A stretch of 42,488 nucleotides of DNA, from NCBI GenBank assembly GCA_012515055.1, contig JAAYZA010000318.1:1-42488 (forward strand), read 5' to 3'. The position numbers and the translations under genes were made by a program. Source of the stretch: Syntrophomonadaceae bacterium. Its GTDB lineage: Bacteria; Bacillota; Syntrophomonadia; Syntrophomonadales; Syntrophomonadaceae. Below, one piece after another: positions 1-8,388 of the stretch. How positions within the stretch are numbered: position 1 is the stretch's first letter; each line of letters begins with the position of its first letter. The notes below the pieces were generated by a model that saw only the letters and a list, made by a program, of their open reading frames with translations, did not search any database and was not told where the DNA came from.

Positions 1-2
1 AT

Positions 3-641
3 ACCGGCAATTATATTTTTGCTCATGCCCTGACTCTTTTGGAAGGATATGACCGCACCGATATGATCAGCATACTGGCAGATACCAGCATGAAGATCTG
101 TGATGGTGAAATCAATCAGATGCTGAGCTGCTATAATACTGATTTGGGCCTGAAAAATTATCTGCGCCGTATTGAACGTAAAACCGCCCTGCTTATTTCT
201 GTCAGCTGCCAGCTGGGAGCCATGGTCAGCAATGCTGAAGAAGAATATGTCCGGGTCCTCAAGGAATATGGTTATTATCTGGGGATGGCTTTTCAAATCA
301 CTGATGACATCCTGGACCTGGTAGCTGACGAAAAAACTCTGGGTAAGCCTACCGGCAGTGATATCAGACAGGGAGTCATTACTTTGCCGGCCATCTATGC
401 CCTGCATCATGATCCTCGCCGGGAGGAACTTAAAAGACTGCTGGGCTCTCCTGAATCATGCATAAATGATGCGGAACGTATTATTGATATCATCATTGAT
501 TCTGATGGTGTTGATTATGCCTCGTATGCCGCCGATCATTTTGCCGCCCGGGCACAGAAAAAGGCCAGGGCACTGCCTCCTTCACCTTTGCGCCAAACCT
601 TTATCGATCTGGCTGATTTTTTATCAGTAAGGGAATATTAA
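3..641 (+). CDS. Polyprenyl diphosphate synthase, 5'-truncated by window edge
   Basis: Trans-isoprenyl diphosphate synthase (heptaprenyl/octaprenyl type), which condenses IPP units onto an allylic diphosphate to make the quinone or undecaprenyl-type side chain. The frame is open from base 3, where GNYIFAHAL matches the family segment usually found as GD(Y/F)LFA(R/K)A after the first Asp-rich motif. The second Asp-rich motif ITDDILDLVADEK and the following K-P-T-GSDIRQGVITLPA stretch are intact near the middle. The first DDxxD motif and the true start lie before the window. The C-terminus ends normally in SVREY-stop, 12 bases before tatC. A menaquinone side-chain role (HepT/HepII-like) is inferred from family and from the quinone-reducing oxidoreductase 13 kb downstream; chain length cannot be read from this fragment. 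Confidence 0.9.
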   Translation, partial: TGNYIFAHALTLLEGYDRTDMISILADTSMKICDGEINQMLSCYNTDLGLKNYLRRIERKTALLISVSCQLGAMVSNAEEEYVRVLKEYGYYLGMAFQITDDILDLVADEKTLGKPTGSDIRQGVITLPAIYALHHDPRREELKRLLGSPESCINDAERIIDIIIDSDGVDYASYAADHFAARAQKKARALPPSPLRQTFIDLADFLSVREY

Positions 642-653
642 AGGGGGATCATT

Positions 654-1406
654 GTGGCATTCAAGGATCTGAGTGTAGAAGATAAACAAACCATAATCCA
701 GCATCTGGATGAGTTGAGAAAATCATTGATAATCAGTGTGATTGCAATAGTCGTTGCTTCTGTCTTTGCTTTCGCATTCAATGAGCAGATCCTGGCTTTT
801 ATAATCCAGCCTTTATCCGTCCTTAATGAATCATTAATCGTTACCGGAGTCACGGAAGCTTTTTTTGTTAAGCTTAAACTGGCATTTCTGGCAGGATTTA
901 TTATTGCTTTTCCGGTTATTTTCTGGGCCATATGGCGTTTTTTCAAACCGGCGCTGTATGAAAATGAAAGAAAGTATATCTATATTCTTTTCCCGGTAAG
1001 CATCGGCCTGTTCGTCTCCGGGATACTGTTTGCTTATTTCGGGATTTTACGCATGGTCTTAAAGTTCTTTATATATATTGCCGGTGCCAACCTGGAAACC
1101 ATGTTCAAGGTCGATCAGTATGTTTCTTTCGTGATTGCCTTTACCCTTCCTTTCGGCCTTGTCTTTGAACTGCCGGTGATTGTTTACTTTCTCACCAGGA
1201 TTGGAATCATAAAGCATGAAATGTTGTCGAAAAATCGTAAATACGCCCTGTTGATCATTGTTATACTTGCCGCTGCCCTGACCCCGGGACCAGATCCCAT
1301 TTCACAGATCATGATGGCGGGGCCAGTTTATTTACTATTTGAAATAAGCATACTGGTGTCAAAAATGGCAGATCGCCGCAAAACGAAAGATGTAGTGGAA
1401 GATTAA
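654..1406 (+). CDS. tatC: Sec-independent protein translocase TatC
   Basis: Core receptor of the twin-arginine translocase in the cytoplasmic membrane; it binds the RR signal peptide of folded, often cofactor-loaded proteins. The 250-residue protein has the family's cytoplasmic N-terminus with HLDELRKSL (the conserved Glu is E20) followed by about six hydrophobic membrane segments, including FPVIFWAIWRFFKPALYENE and the TPGPDPISQ loop before the last helices. It starts with GTG at 654, preceded by AAAGGGGG at 640-646. tatA follows after a gap that carries its own promoter-like sequence. With only one small TatA nearby this looks like a minimal TatAC system. Confidence 0.95.
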   Translation: MAFKDLSVEDKQTIIQHLDELRKSLIISVIAIVVASVFAFAFNEQILAFIIQPLSVLNESLIVTGVTEAFFVKLKLAFLAGFIIAFPVIFWAIWRFFKPALYENERKYIYILFPVSIGLFVSGILFAYFGILRMVLKFFIYIAGANLETMFKVDQYVSFVIAFTLPFGLVFELPVIVYFLTRIGIIKHEMLSKNRKYALLIIVILAAALTPGPDPISQIMMAGPVYLLFEISILVSKMADRRKTKDVVED

Positions 1407-1443
1407 AGGGGCAGAAGGCAAAAACAGGGACAATCCAGCGTCG

Positions 1444-1472
1444 TTTACATTAAACTGTTTTTTTGACATAAT
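1444..1472 (+). promoter_or_regulatory. Putative sigma-A promoter upstream of tatA and the heme operon
   Basis: TTTACA (1444-1449), a 17-base spacer, then CATAAT (1467-1472) resembles a vegetative promoter in the 143-base gap between tatC and tatA. A nearby TTGACA (1463) and TATAAT (1477) are only 8 bases apart, so they cannot form one promoter together. If real, this could drive tatA and the downstream tetrapyrrole genes. Confidence 0.4.
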
Positions 1473-1549
1473 AGTCTATAATGCTAAAACAATTGTCAAT
1501 GATGCGGTCAGATTCAAATTATTGAGCAAAGGTACAGGAGGGATAGCAC

Positions 1550-1753
1550 ATGTTCGGCTTGATCGGAAATTTTGGCCCTTGGGAATTGGGGTTTATATTG
1601 GTTATTGTCCTGATCATTGTGGGACCGGGCAAACTGCCCCAGGTGGGGGAATCCATTGGCAAGGCTATGAAAAATTTTAAAAAGGCTCGTGATGATGAAG
1701 AGCAAAAAGAATTGCTGAACGCCAGTAAAGATACCGACGACGATGAAGACTAG
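1550..1753 (+). CDS. tatA: Twin-arginine translocase pore protein TatA
   Basis: Small membrane protein of 67 residues that oligomerises to form the Tat translocation element. It shows the typical TatA plan: a short N-terminus, one membrane helix (about residues 9-24, GPWELGFILVIVLIIVGPGK), the LPQVGESIGKAMKNFKKA amphipathic helix, and a charged acidic tail ending in DDDED. A ribosome site AGGAGGGA sits 8 bases before the ATG. It lies between tatC and the tetrapyrrole genes. Confidence 0.93.
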   Translation: MFGLIGNFGPWELGFILVIVLIIVGPGKLPQVGESIGKAMKNFKKARDDEEQKELLNASKDTDDDED

Positions 1754-1783
1754 TTATGGGCTGCGAATTTCTGGGGTGGAATA

Positions 1784-2422
1784 ATGCATTTGTTTCCTAT
1801 AAATATCAATTTGCATAATAAACAATGTCTGGTAATCGGCGGGGGGCAGGTAGCCGGGAGAAAAATCAGCAATCTTCTTTTATATGGAGCAATAATAACA
1901 GTTGTCAGTCCCGGGGCGGAAAAGGAAATCGCATCACTGGCTTTGCAAGGGACGATTATTTGGATACAAAGGAATTTTGTCGAAGAAGATTTGCGGGACA
2001 AATTTCTGGTTTTTATCGCCACAGATGACAACAATATCAACCAATATATCAGTCAGCTGTGCCAGCGAAAAGGTATTCTGGTCAATGCAGTAGATGATCC
2101 GCCTAACTGTGATTTTTATGTACCAGCCGTAGTCAGGCGCGGTTCTTTGACCGTGTCAATTTCCACCGAAGGCAAGAGCCCGCTTATGGCCAAAAAGCTG
2201 CGTCAGGAACTGGAGAAAATAATAACGATGGAATATGGGGTTTTGGTTGACATATTGGGGGAACAACGGGAGATTATCAAAACCCGGATCGAAGATATTG
2301 AAACCAGGCAAAAAATATTCCGGGAACTGGTTGATTTGGATGTTTTAGAACTGCTTGCCGCGGGGGAAGAAGAGAGGGCAAGGGAAAGAATAAAGGAATG
2401 TATATCCTTTTGGCTGGATTAA
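1784..2422 (+). CDS. Precorrin-2 dehydrogenase (SirC/Met8/CysG-N type)
   Basis: NAD-dependent oxidation of precorrin-2 to sirohydrochlorin; some relatives (Met8, CysG) also insert Fe2+ to give siroheme. The 212-residue protein opens with FPININLHNKQCLVIGGGQVAGRK, a Rossmann GGGxxAxRK motif, then NCDFYVPAVVRRG and VSISTEGKSPLMAKKLRQ, hallmarks of the family. The length fits a stand-alone enzyme; no SUMT domain is fused here because that is in the CobA-HemD fusion downstream. Its 3' end overlaps the hemA start by 25 bases, indicating coupling. Whether it is also the ferrochelatase cannot be decided from sequence by eye, and no separate CbiX/SirB gene is seen in the window. Confidence 0.88.
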   Translation: MHLFPININLHNKQCLVIGGGQVAGRKISNLLLYGAIITVVSPGAEKEIASLALQGTIIWIQRNFVEEDLRDKFLVFIATDDNNINQYISQLCQRKGILVNAVDDPPNCDFYVPAVVRRGSLTVSISTEGKSPLMAKKLRQELEKIITMEYGVLVDILGEQREIIKTRIEDIETRQKIFRELVDLDVLELLAAGEEERARERIKECISFWLD

Positions 2423-3717
2423 ACCATCGCACGGCACCGGTGGAAATCAGGGAAAAATTAGCTATTGCAGATTCGGAACTGGGTAAAGCCTATAAGTATT
2501 TTGGGGCAAATGAAGCTATTGAAGGAACAATTATTCTAACCACCTGCAATAGAACAGAAATCTATGCTGCCACTCGCAACATAGATGAAGGGCAGAAGGT
2601 GTTGCGGCAATATTTCCGGGATTATGCCGGATTTGATGAGGCGGCACTGGACAAGTATTTTTATCTGCCTAACTGCAATGATGCCATTCTTCATTTATTC
2701 AGGGTAGTTTCAGGTCTGGATTCAATGATTCTGGGTGAAACTGAGATCCTGGGACAGGTCAAAGAAGCATATCAGCATGCCATTGAAGCTGAAGCATCGG
2801 ATAATGTGTTAAATGCTTTATTTCAAAAGGCAATATATATAGGGAAAAAAGTAAGAACTGAAACGGAAATTGACCAACATTCACTATCCGTAGGTCATGT
2901 TGCTGTGCAACTGGCAGGGGAAGCACTGGGTAATCTGGCCGACAAAACGGTTTTGGTCATAGGTGCCGGCAGAATGGGTGAGATAACGGCTCGTAACTTG
3001 ATGGCCAACGGGGTCAAAACTGTTCTTGTTTCCAACCGTTCTTATGATAAGGCGGCAGACATGGCTCGGAACCTTAATGGCCGGGCGATTCGCCTGGACC
3101 AAATTACAGAAGAACTTACGGCGGCAGATATTGTCATCAGCTGTACCGGGGCCAGTCATTATGTAATTCGTCCTGACCGTGTCGCCGACATCTTGGAATC
3201 TCGGCAGGGCAAACCAATTCTGATGATTGACATAGCGGTTCCCCGGGATATAGATCCGGCTTTACAGGAGATTGCCGGAGTGCAGATTCTGGACATTGAT
3301 GATCTGCAGGGGGTGGTGGATGCCAACTATGAGCAGCGCCTCAAGGCTTCCATTGCAGCGGAAGATATTATCCGGCAGGAACTGGAGGAATTTGATCAAT
3401 GGCTGGGTAGTTTATGTGTTGTGCCGGTCATAACCGCTTTGCAAGAACATGGTAAAATGATAACGAACATTGAAGTAAAAAAAGCTTTTAATAAATTAGG
3501 TACTGTGACTGAGCAGGAAGAACGAATCATAAACTCCATGGCGCAGGCAATTACAAATCAGCTTCTAAAGGGACCGATTGTAAATTTAAAACAAATGGCA
3601 GCCAGCGATGAAGGTCATTCCTATGCTAAAATGGTCAAAAACCTTTTTGGTCTGGATGTCAATATCGAGGAGACAACCGAGTTTGGGAACTATAAGACTG
3701 GGGACCAGGGGCAGTAA
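2398..3717 (+). CDS. hemA: Glutamyl-tRNA reductase
   Basis: NADPH-dependent reduction of glutamyl-tRNA(Glu) to glutamate-1-semialdehyde, the first committed step of tetrapyrrole synthesis by the C5 route. The 439-residue protein begins MYILLAGLNHRTAPVEIREK; the catalytic cysteine is C50 in TTCNRTEIYA, followed by GLDSMILGETEILGQVKEAY and the NADPH-binding VIGAGRMGE. The C-terminal dimerisation helices are complete. It overlaps the preceding precorrin-2 dehydrogenase gene by 25 bases and the hemC start by 35 bases, so translation of the three is probably coupled. Confidence 0.97.
   Translation: MYILLAGLNHRTAPVEIREKLAIADSELGKAYKYFGANEAIEGTIILTTCNRTEIYAATRNIDEGQKVLRQYFRDYAGFDEAALDKYFYLPNCNDAILHLFRVVSGLDSMILGETEILGQVKEAYQHAIEAEASDNVLNALFQKAIYIGKKVRTETEIDQHSLSVGHVAVQLAGEALGNLADKTVLVIGAGRMGEITARNLMANGVKTVLVSNRSYDKAADMARNLNGRAIRLDQITEELTAADIVISCTGASHYVIRPDRVADILESRQGKPILMIDIAVPRDIDPALQEIAGVQILDIDDLQGVVDANYEQRLKASIAAEDIIRQELEEFDQWLGSLCVVPVITALQEHGKMITNIEVKKAFNKLGTVTEQEERIINSMAQAITNQLLKGPIVNLKQMAASDEGHSYAKMVKNLFGLDVNIEETTEFGNYKTGDQGQ
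3667..3673 (+). promoter_or_regulatory. Ribosome binding site that fixes the hemC start
   Basis: GAGGAGA inside the 3' end of hemA, nine bases before TTG at 3683. It favours this TTG over the upstream ATG at 3608, which would add 25 residues without family similarity. Confidence 0.65.
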
Positions 3718-4615
3718 ACTGGCTGTCTGGCAGGCTGAATATACAGCGGCACAATTGAAAAAACAAAATCCGGACTTAAATGTTCAAATTAAAATAATCA
3801 AAACTACCGGTGACAAAGTTCTGGATGTTGCTATGGCCAAAATAGGTGATAAAGGATTATTTACCAAAGAACTGGAAGTGGAATTAAAACGAGGAACTAT
3901 TGATCTGGCAGTGCACAGCTTGAAGGACATGCCGGCGGAGTTGGAGGCCGGTCTTACCATTAGTGCAGTTCTGGCCCGGGAAAACCCGGCTGATGTATTA
4001 CTGACCATGAATAATGCCCAACTGAGTGATTTGCCGGCTCAGGCAGTTATTGGCACTTCAAGTTTACGCAGGCGGGCACAACTGGCTGCCTGGCGGCCCG
4101 ATCTGCAAATCGTCGATATCAGGGGCAATGTGGAAACCCGTTTGAGAAAAATGCAGGAACAGGGTCTGGACGGAATAATTTTGGCTTATGCGGGTATAAA
4201 ACGTCTGGGACTGGAAGAATACATCAGCGATATTTTGTCTTACGAGACCATGATGCCTGCTGTCGGTCAGGGAATTATTGCCGTTGAGACCAGGGATACA
4301 TATGATGAGGTCAGAAAAATCGTATCGGCAATAAATGATCATGCTACACATCTTGCGGCATTGGCGGAAAGAAGTTTTCTGGCGGCAATCCAGGGAGGGT
4401 GTCAGGTGCCAGTGGCGGCCTATGCACGATATAGCGATGGCTGCCTGGAGCTGAGCGGTCTGATTGCCTCCCTTGACGGGGATATCATACTGAGAGATTG
4501 CAGAAAAGGCACGGCAGCGGAAGCGGAAGAAATCGGGCGCTTCCTGGCCAACAGCCTGTTGCAGTCCGGGGGAGCAGAGATTTTGGACCATATCAGAAAT
4601 ATGGGAGAAAGATAG
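3683..4615 (+). CDS. hemC: Hydroxymethylbilane synthase (porphobilinogen deaminase)
   Basis: Polymerises four porphobilinogen units to hydroxymethylbilane on a covalently bound dipyrromethane cofactor. A TTG start at 3683 gives a 310-residue protein beginning MGTIRLGTRGSKLAVWQAEY, in line with the family's usual N-terminus and length. The substrate-binding HSLKDMPAELEAGL and IGTSSLRRRAQL segments are present. The cofactor-attachment cysteine is C240 in AIQGGCQVPVAAYA. An ATG at 3608 in the same frame is less likely because it lies deep inside hemA and lacks a good ribosome site. The stop abuts the next start directly (TAG then ATG). Confidence 0.95.
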   Translation: MGTIRLGTRGSKLAVWQAEYTAAQLKKQNPDLNVQIKIIKTTGDKVLDVAMAKIGDKGLFTKELEVELKRGTIDLAVHSLKDMPAELEAGLTISAVLARENPADVLLTMNNAQLSDLPAQAVIGTSSLRRRAQLAAWRPDLQIVDIRGNVETRLRKMQEQGLDGIILAYAGIKRLGLEEYISDILSYETMMPAVGQGIIAVETRDTYDEVRKIVSAINDHATHLAALAERSFLAAIQGGCQVPVAAYARYSDGCLELSGLIASLDGDIILRDCRKGTAAEAEEIGRFLANSLLQSGGAEILDHIRNMGER

Positions 4616-6142
4616 ATGATGGTAAAGCAAGGTAAGGTATTCCTGATAGGTGCAGGTCCCGGGGATCCGGAACTTTTCACATTGAAAGGAAGAAGGCTGC
4701 TGGAAACAGCAGAAGTAGTGATCTATGACCGTTTGGTGAACAAAAAAATACTGGCATATGTTCCGGCTGATGCTGAATTGATATATGCCGGGAAGGAATC
4801 ATCTAACCATGCCTTGCCACAGGAAGAGATCAATCAGCTTCTGGTTGACAAAGCCCGGGAGGGCAAACGGGTTATGAGATTAAAAGGGGGAGATCCTTTT
4901 GTCTTTGGACGCGGCGGTGAAGAAGCTCAATACATAAGGGAAAATGACTGCGATTTTGAAATAGTACCGGGTATTACTTCCGCTATAGCCGTTCCAGCCT
5001 ATGCCGGTATACCTGTAACTCATCGGGATGATACATCCAGTGTGACATTGGTTACCGGTCACGAAAAAGAAGGCAAGGAAACCAGTTCCATCGACTGGGA
5101 GGGAATAGGAGCAGGCCATGATACCATAGTATTTTTAATGGGGGTGGAAAACCTTCCTTTCATATGCGGACAATTAATGAAATACGGCCGGAAGCCAGAT
5201 ACGCCCATTGCTCTTATCAGATGGGGCACTTTGCCTGCTCAGGAGGTTTTAATCGGGGAACTGAGTAATATCGAAGCAAAAAAGCAAAAGGCTCAATTTA
5301 AGCCCCCGGCAGTTATTGTGGTTGGCGAAGTGGTCAAACAAAGGCAGGCATTGCAATGGTTTGAAAACAAACCCTTATGGGGAAAAAAAATCGTTGTCAC
5401 CCGGGCCCGGGCCCAGGCCAGTGTATTGGTGGATAAGATCACTGATTTGGGCGGGGAAGCCATTGAGTTTCCTTCTATTACGATTAAGCCCTGGGAAAAT
5501 CTCAGCCCCTTGTATAAAGCCCTGAAGGGCATCGAACATTATAACTGGATTTTGTTTACCAGTGTCAACGCTGTGGATATTTTTTTTGAGGCCTTAAAAA
5601 ATCAGGGAATAGATATCAGGGACCTGAAAGGAATTAAAATTGGGGCAATAGGTACGGTTACCAGTGCCAGGATCATGGCCAGGGGATTGAAAGTGGATGT
5701 GGTACCGGATGAATTTGTAGCGGAAAGCCTGGTGCAGGCCTTAACGGGCAAAATTAACCGGGGGGATTGGGTCCTTTTACCTCGTGCCCGGGGGGCGAGA
5801 AGTATTTTGCCCGAGGCACTGAAAAACATCGGGGCCAGTGTCAATGAAGTGATCATCTATGAGGCCATAGCCAATCGCGATGTGGGCCAGGAGGTTCTGG
5901 CGTCGATCGAAAGCGGACAGATCGATTACATAACTTTTACCAGTTCTTCTACTGTCAGCAATTTTGTGAATATTATCGGATGGGAGAATGTCGGTTTGAT
6001 AAATCGACGGAGCAAAATAGCCTGTATTGGCCCAATTACTGCCAGGACAGCCGGGGAACATGGTTTGAAAACCGATATCCAGGCGGAAAGATATACCATC
6101 GATGGGTTGGTGGAAGCTATATTGAAAACGATCCGGATATAG
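4616..6142 (+). CDS. cobA-hemD: Uroporphyrinogen-III C-methyltransferase / uroporphyrinogen-III synthase fusion
   Basis: Bifunctional 508-residue protein. Residues about 1-250 are the SUMT domain (VFLIGAGPGDPELFTLKG, DPFVFGRGGEE, VPGITSAIAVPAYAGIPVTHR), which methylates uroporphyrinogen III twice with SAM to precorrin-2. Residues about 255-508 are uroporphyrinogen III synthase (KKIVVTRARAQA, FTSVNAVDIFFEAL, YITFTSSSTVSNF), which cyclises hydroxymethylbilane. The fusion is common in Clostridia and sends product straight toward siroheme. Tandem ATGs at 4616 and 4619 follow GGGAGA; the second may be the true start. A good fit for an organism that makes heme from siroheme. Confidence 0.95.
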   Translation: MMVKQGKVFLIGAGPGDPELFTLKGRRLLETAEVVIYDRLVNKKILAYVPADAELIYAGKESSNHALPQEEINQLLVDKAREGKRVMRLKGGDPFVFGRGGEEAQYIRENDCDFEIVPGITSAIAVPAYAGIPVTHRDDTSSVTLVTGHEKEGKETSSIDWEGIGAGHDTIVFLMGVENLPFICGQLMKYGRKPDTPIALIRWGTLPAQEVLIGELSNIEAKKQKAQFKPPAVIVVGEVVKQRQALQWFENKPLWGKKIVVTRARAQASVLVDKITDLGGEAIEFPSITIKPWENLSPLYKALKGIEHYNWILFTSVNAVDIFFEALKNQGIDIRDLKGIKIGAIGTVTSARIMARGLKVDVVPDEFVAESLVQALTGKINRGDWVLLPRARGARSILPEALKNIGASVNEVIIYEAIANRDVGQEVLASIESGQIDYITFTSSSTVSNFVNIIGWENVGLINRRSKIACIGPITARTAGEHGLKTDIQAERYTIDGLVEAILKTIRI

Positions 6143-6162
6143 TAAAAATGGGGGGGTAAAGG

Positions 6163-7341
6163 GTGATAGGCTGTACCAAATTGTTATGTGGAACTGCCAC
6201 TGTTTCGGAGGCAATAAAATTCAATCGAACTGATAATATACCGCCGCAGTTTTTGCAGTTTTCCGATAAGAACCGGCCATTGGTGGTATGGAATACCACC
6301 AACCGCTGCAATTTGCGCTGCAAGCATTGTTATATCAATGCCGAGGATATTGATTACAGTAATGAGCTTACCCATGATGAGGCCCGGGAGTTTATTCGCG
6401 ATCTGGCCGCAATGAGGGCGCCGGTGTTACTATTCTCCGGCGGTGAACCGCTGTTAAGAAAAGATTTGTTTGAGCTGGGCAGATATGCAGTGGATATGGG
6501 CTTAAGGGCAGTTATTTCATCCAATGGCACATTGATCGATGATGAAATGGCCCAAAAAATAAAAATGGCGGGCTTTCAGTATGTAGGCATCAGTATTGAC
6601 GGCGCTCCAGAGACCCATGATGATTTCCGCAATAAAAAAGGAGCCTTCGACGAAGCTTTGCGCGGGGTTAAAGCCTGTCAGAAAATTGGTATCAAAACTG
6701 GTGTGCGCTTCACTGTCAACAAGCACAATCAGCAGGATCTGCCGGAAATATTTGATATTCTTAAAAATGAGGGCATCCCGCGCTTCTGTATGTATCACCT
6801 GGTTTATGCGGGCCGGGGAGAACAAATGATAGAAATGGATACCACCCTGGACGAAAAGAGAAAGATATTGGAGCTGGTGAGCCAGAAGACAGTCGAACTT
6901 CATAACCAGGGGGTAGAAGTGGAGATATTAACCACCGACAATCATGCCGACGGCATATATTTATTAAATCAGATCCGCCGGCGGCAGCCGGAACGCAGCG
7001 AAGAAATCATTAAGCTTCTGGAAATGCATGGGGGTTGTTCAGCGGGGACTAAATTCGCTAATGTTGATCCCCAGGGAAATGTACACCCCTGTCAATTCTG
7101 GCAGGATTATTCCGTAGGCAATATCCGGGAGAAGCCTTTCAGTGAAATTTGGACATCGGATGATGAAATGATGGTAAAACTGCGGGAAAAAGAGAAGCAT
7201 GTAACCGGTAAATGCGGCAGCTGTAATTATAAATCACTCTGCGCCGGCTGCCGGATAAGAGCCAGAGCAGTTTACGGTGATATATGGGCAGAAGATCCGG
7301 CTTGTTATTTGACTGCCGAAGAATTAGGTATTGCTGAATAG
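6163..7341 (+). CDS. ahbC: Radical SAM 12,18-didecarboxysiroheme deacetylase AhbC (NirJ1 type)
   Basis: Radical SAM enzyme of the alternative heme pathway; AhbC removes the two acetate side chains of 12,18-didecarboxysiroheme to give Fe-coproporphyrin III. The 392-residue protein starts MIGCTKLLCGTATVSEAI, a characteristic NirJ1/AhbC N-terminus, and has the cluster motif CNLRCKHC at C49/C53/C56, then FSGGEPL. A C-terminal SPASM-like region (GGCSAGTKFANVDPQGNVHPC, then CGSCNYKSLCAGC) should bind auxiliary 4Fe-4S cluster(s). The start is GTG at 6163 after a GGGGGG tract. It lies between cobA-hemD and hemB. Assignment as AhbC rather than AhbD rests on the N-terminus and on the second, shorter paralogue downstream. 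Confidence 0.85.
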   Translation: MIGCTKLLCGTATVSEAIKFNRTDNIPPQFLQFSDKNRPLVVWNTTNRCNLRCKHCYINAEDIDYSNELTHDEAREFIRDLAAMRAPVLLFSGGEPLLRKDLFELGRYAVDMGLRAVISSNGTLIDDEMAQKIKMAGFQYVGISIDGAPETHDDFRNKKGAFDEALRGVKACQKIGIKTGVRFTVNKHNQQDLPEIFDILKNEGIPRFCMYHLVYAGRGEQMIEMDTTLDEKRKILELVSQKTVELHNQGVEVEILTTDNHADGIYLLNQIRRRQPERSEEIIKLLEMHGGCSAGTKFANVDPQGNVHPCQFWQDYSVGNIREKPFSEIWTSDDEMMVKLREKEKHVTGKCGSCNYKSLCAGCRIRARAVYGDIWAEDPACYLTAEELGIAE

Positions 7342-7356
7342 ACAGGAGGGCTTATT

Positions 7357-8340
7357 ATGTCTTTCCCGCGAAATCGCATGAGAAGACTCAGAAACAGTGA
7401 GAATATTCGCCGTCTGGTGCGGGAAACTGCTTTATCCGTGGAGGATTTTATTTATCCTTTGTTTATTGTCGGCCAGGAGGGGGTGAAACAGCCAATCCAA
7501 TCCATGCCGGGTATATGGCAGCTTTCCGTGGATCAACTGGCCGCGGAAATTGAAGAAATTATGGCACTGGGCATAAAAGCTGTTTTGCTTTTCGGATTGC
7601 CCGAGTATAAAGATGCTGTCGGCAGTGCTTCCTGGCAGGATAATGGGGTGGTGCAAAGGGCGATCAGGGAAATAAAATCCCATTCCCCTGATCTCCTGGT
7701 AATTGGTGATGTGTGTTTGTGCGAATATACTGACCATGGTCATTGCGGATACATAGAAAATAATGATGTAAACAATGATAAAACCCTGGAACTTCTGGCC
7801 AGGCAGGCGCTGTCATATGTTGGCGCGGGATGTGATATTATTGCTCCTTCCGACATGATGGACGGGCGCATCGGTTTTATCAGGGAAGAACTGGACGCCA
7901 ATAATTATCAGGACACCATTATAATGTCCTATGCAGCCAAATATGCTTCTGCTTTTTACGGACCTTTTCGGGAGGCAGCTGATTCAGCACCGCAATTCGG
8001 CGATCGGCGCACTTATCAGATGGATCCGCCCAATATCAGGGAAGCCCTGCGGGAGGTAAAACTGGATATTGAGGAAGGGGCAGACATTGTTATGGTAAAG
8101 CCTGCGCTGGCTTATCTGGATGTTATTAAAGCTGTTAAAGATGAATTCAATCATCCCCTTGCTGCTTATAATGTCAGTGGTGAATACTCCATGATCAAAG
8201 CAGCGGGCATGAAGGGCTGGATCGATGAAGAAAGAGTCATGCTGGAAATGCTGACTGCCATTAAAAGAGCGGGTGCTGATATGATAATTACTTATTTTGC
8301 TAAAGATGCAGCCCGGGTGTTAAACCGCCAGAAGATGTGA
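7357..8340 (+). CDS. hemB: Delta-aminolevulinic acid dehydratase (porphobilinogen synthase)
   Basis: Condenses two 5-aminolevulinate molecules to porphobilinogen. The 327-residue protein carries both Schiff-base lysines, K195 in [17 protein letters not shown] and K248 in [11 protein letters not shown] cysteine-type zinc site is visible as C120, C122 and C130 in [14 protein letters not shown], so this is a zinc-dependent form. ATG at 7357 follows AGGAGGG at 7343-7349, 15 bases after ahbC, within the operon. Confidence 0.97.
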   Translation: MSFPRNRMRRLRNSENIRRLVRETALSVEDFIYPLFIVGQEGVKQPIQSMPGIWQLSVDQLAAEIEEIMALGIKAVLLFGLPEYKDAVGSASWQDNGVVQRAIREIKSHSPDLLVIGDVCLCEYTDHGHCGYIENNDVNNDKTLELLARQALSYVGAGCDIIAPSDMMDGRIGFIREELDANNYQDTIIMSYAAKYASAFYGPFREAADSAPQFGDRRTYQMDPPNIREALREVKLDIEEGADIVMVKPALAYLDVIKAVKDEFNHPLAAYNVSGEYSMIKAAGMKGWIDEERVMLEMLTAIKRAGADMIITYFAKDAARVLNRQKM

Positions 8341-8388
8341 AGGGGGGGACAGTAAGGGGGAAGATTTTTCCCGGCTTACGGAATATAA

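Noticed and set aside
1463-1482. TTGACA and TATAAT close together before tatA
   Set aside because: The spacer is only 8 bases, so the two cannot act as one sigma-A promoter. A TTTACA/CATAAT pair with a 17-base spacer is a better candidate.
3608-3682. Longer hemC with 25 extra N-terminal residues
   Set aside because: The extension lies in hemA, has no family similarity, and TTG 3683 has a ribosome site and gives the usual length.
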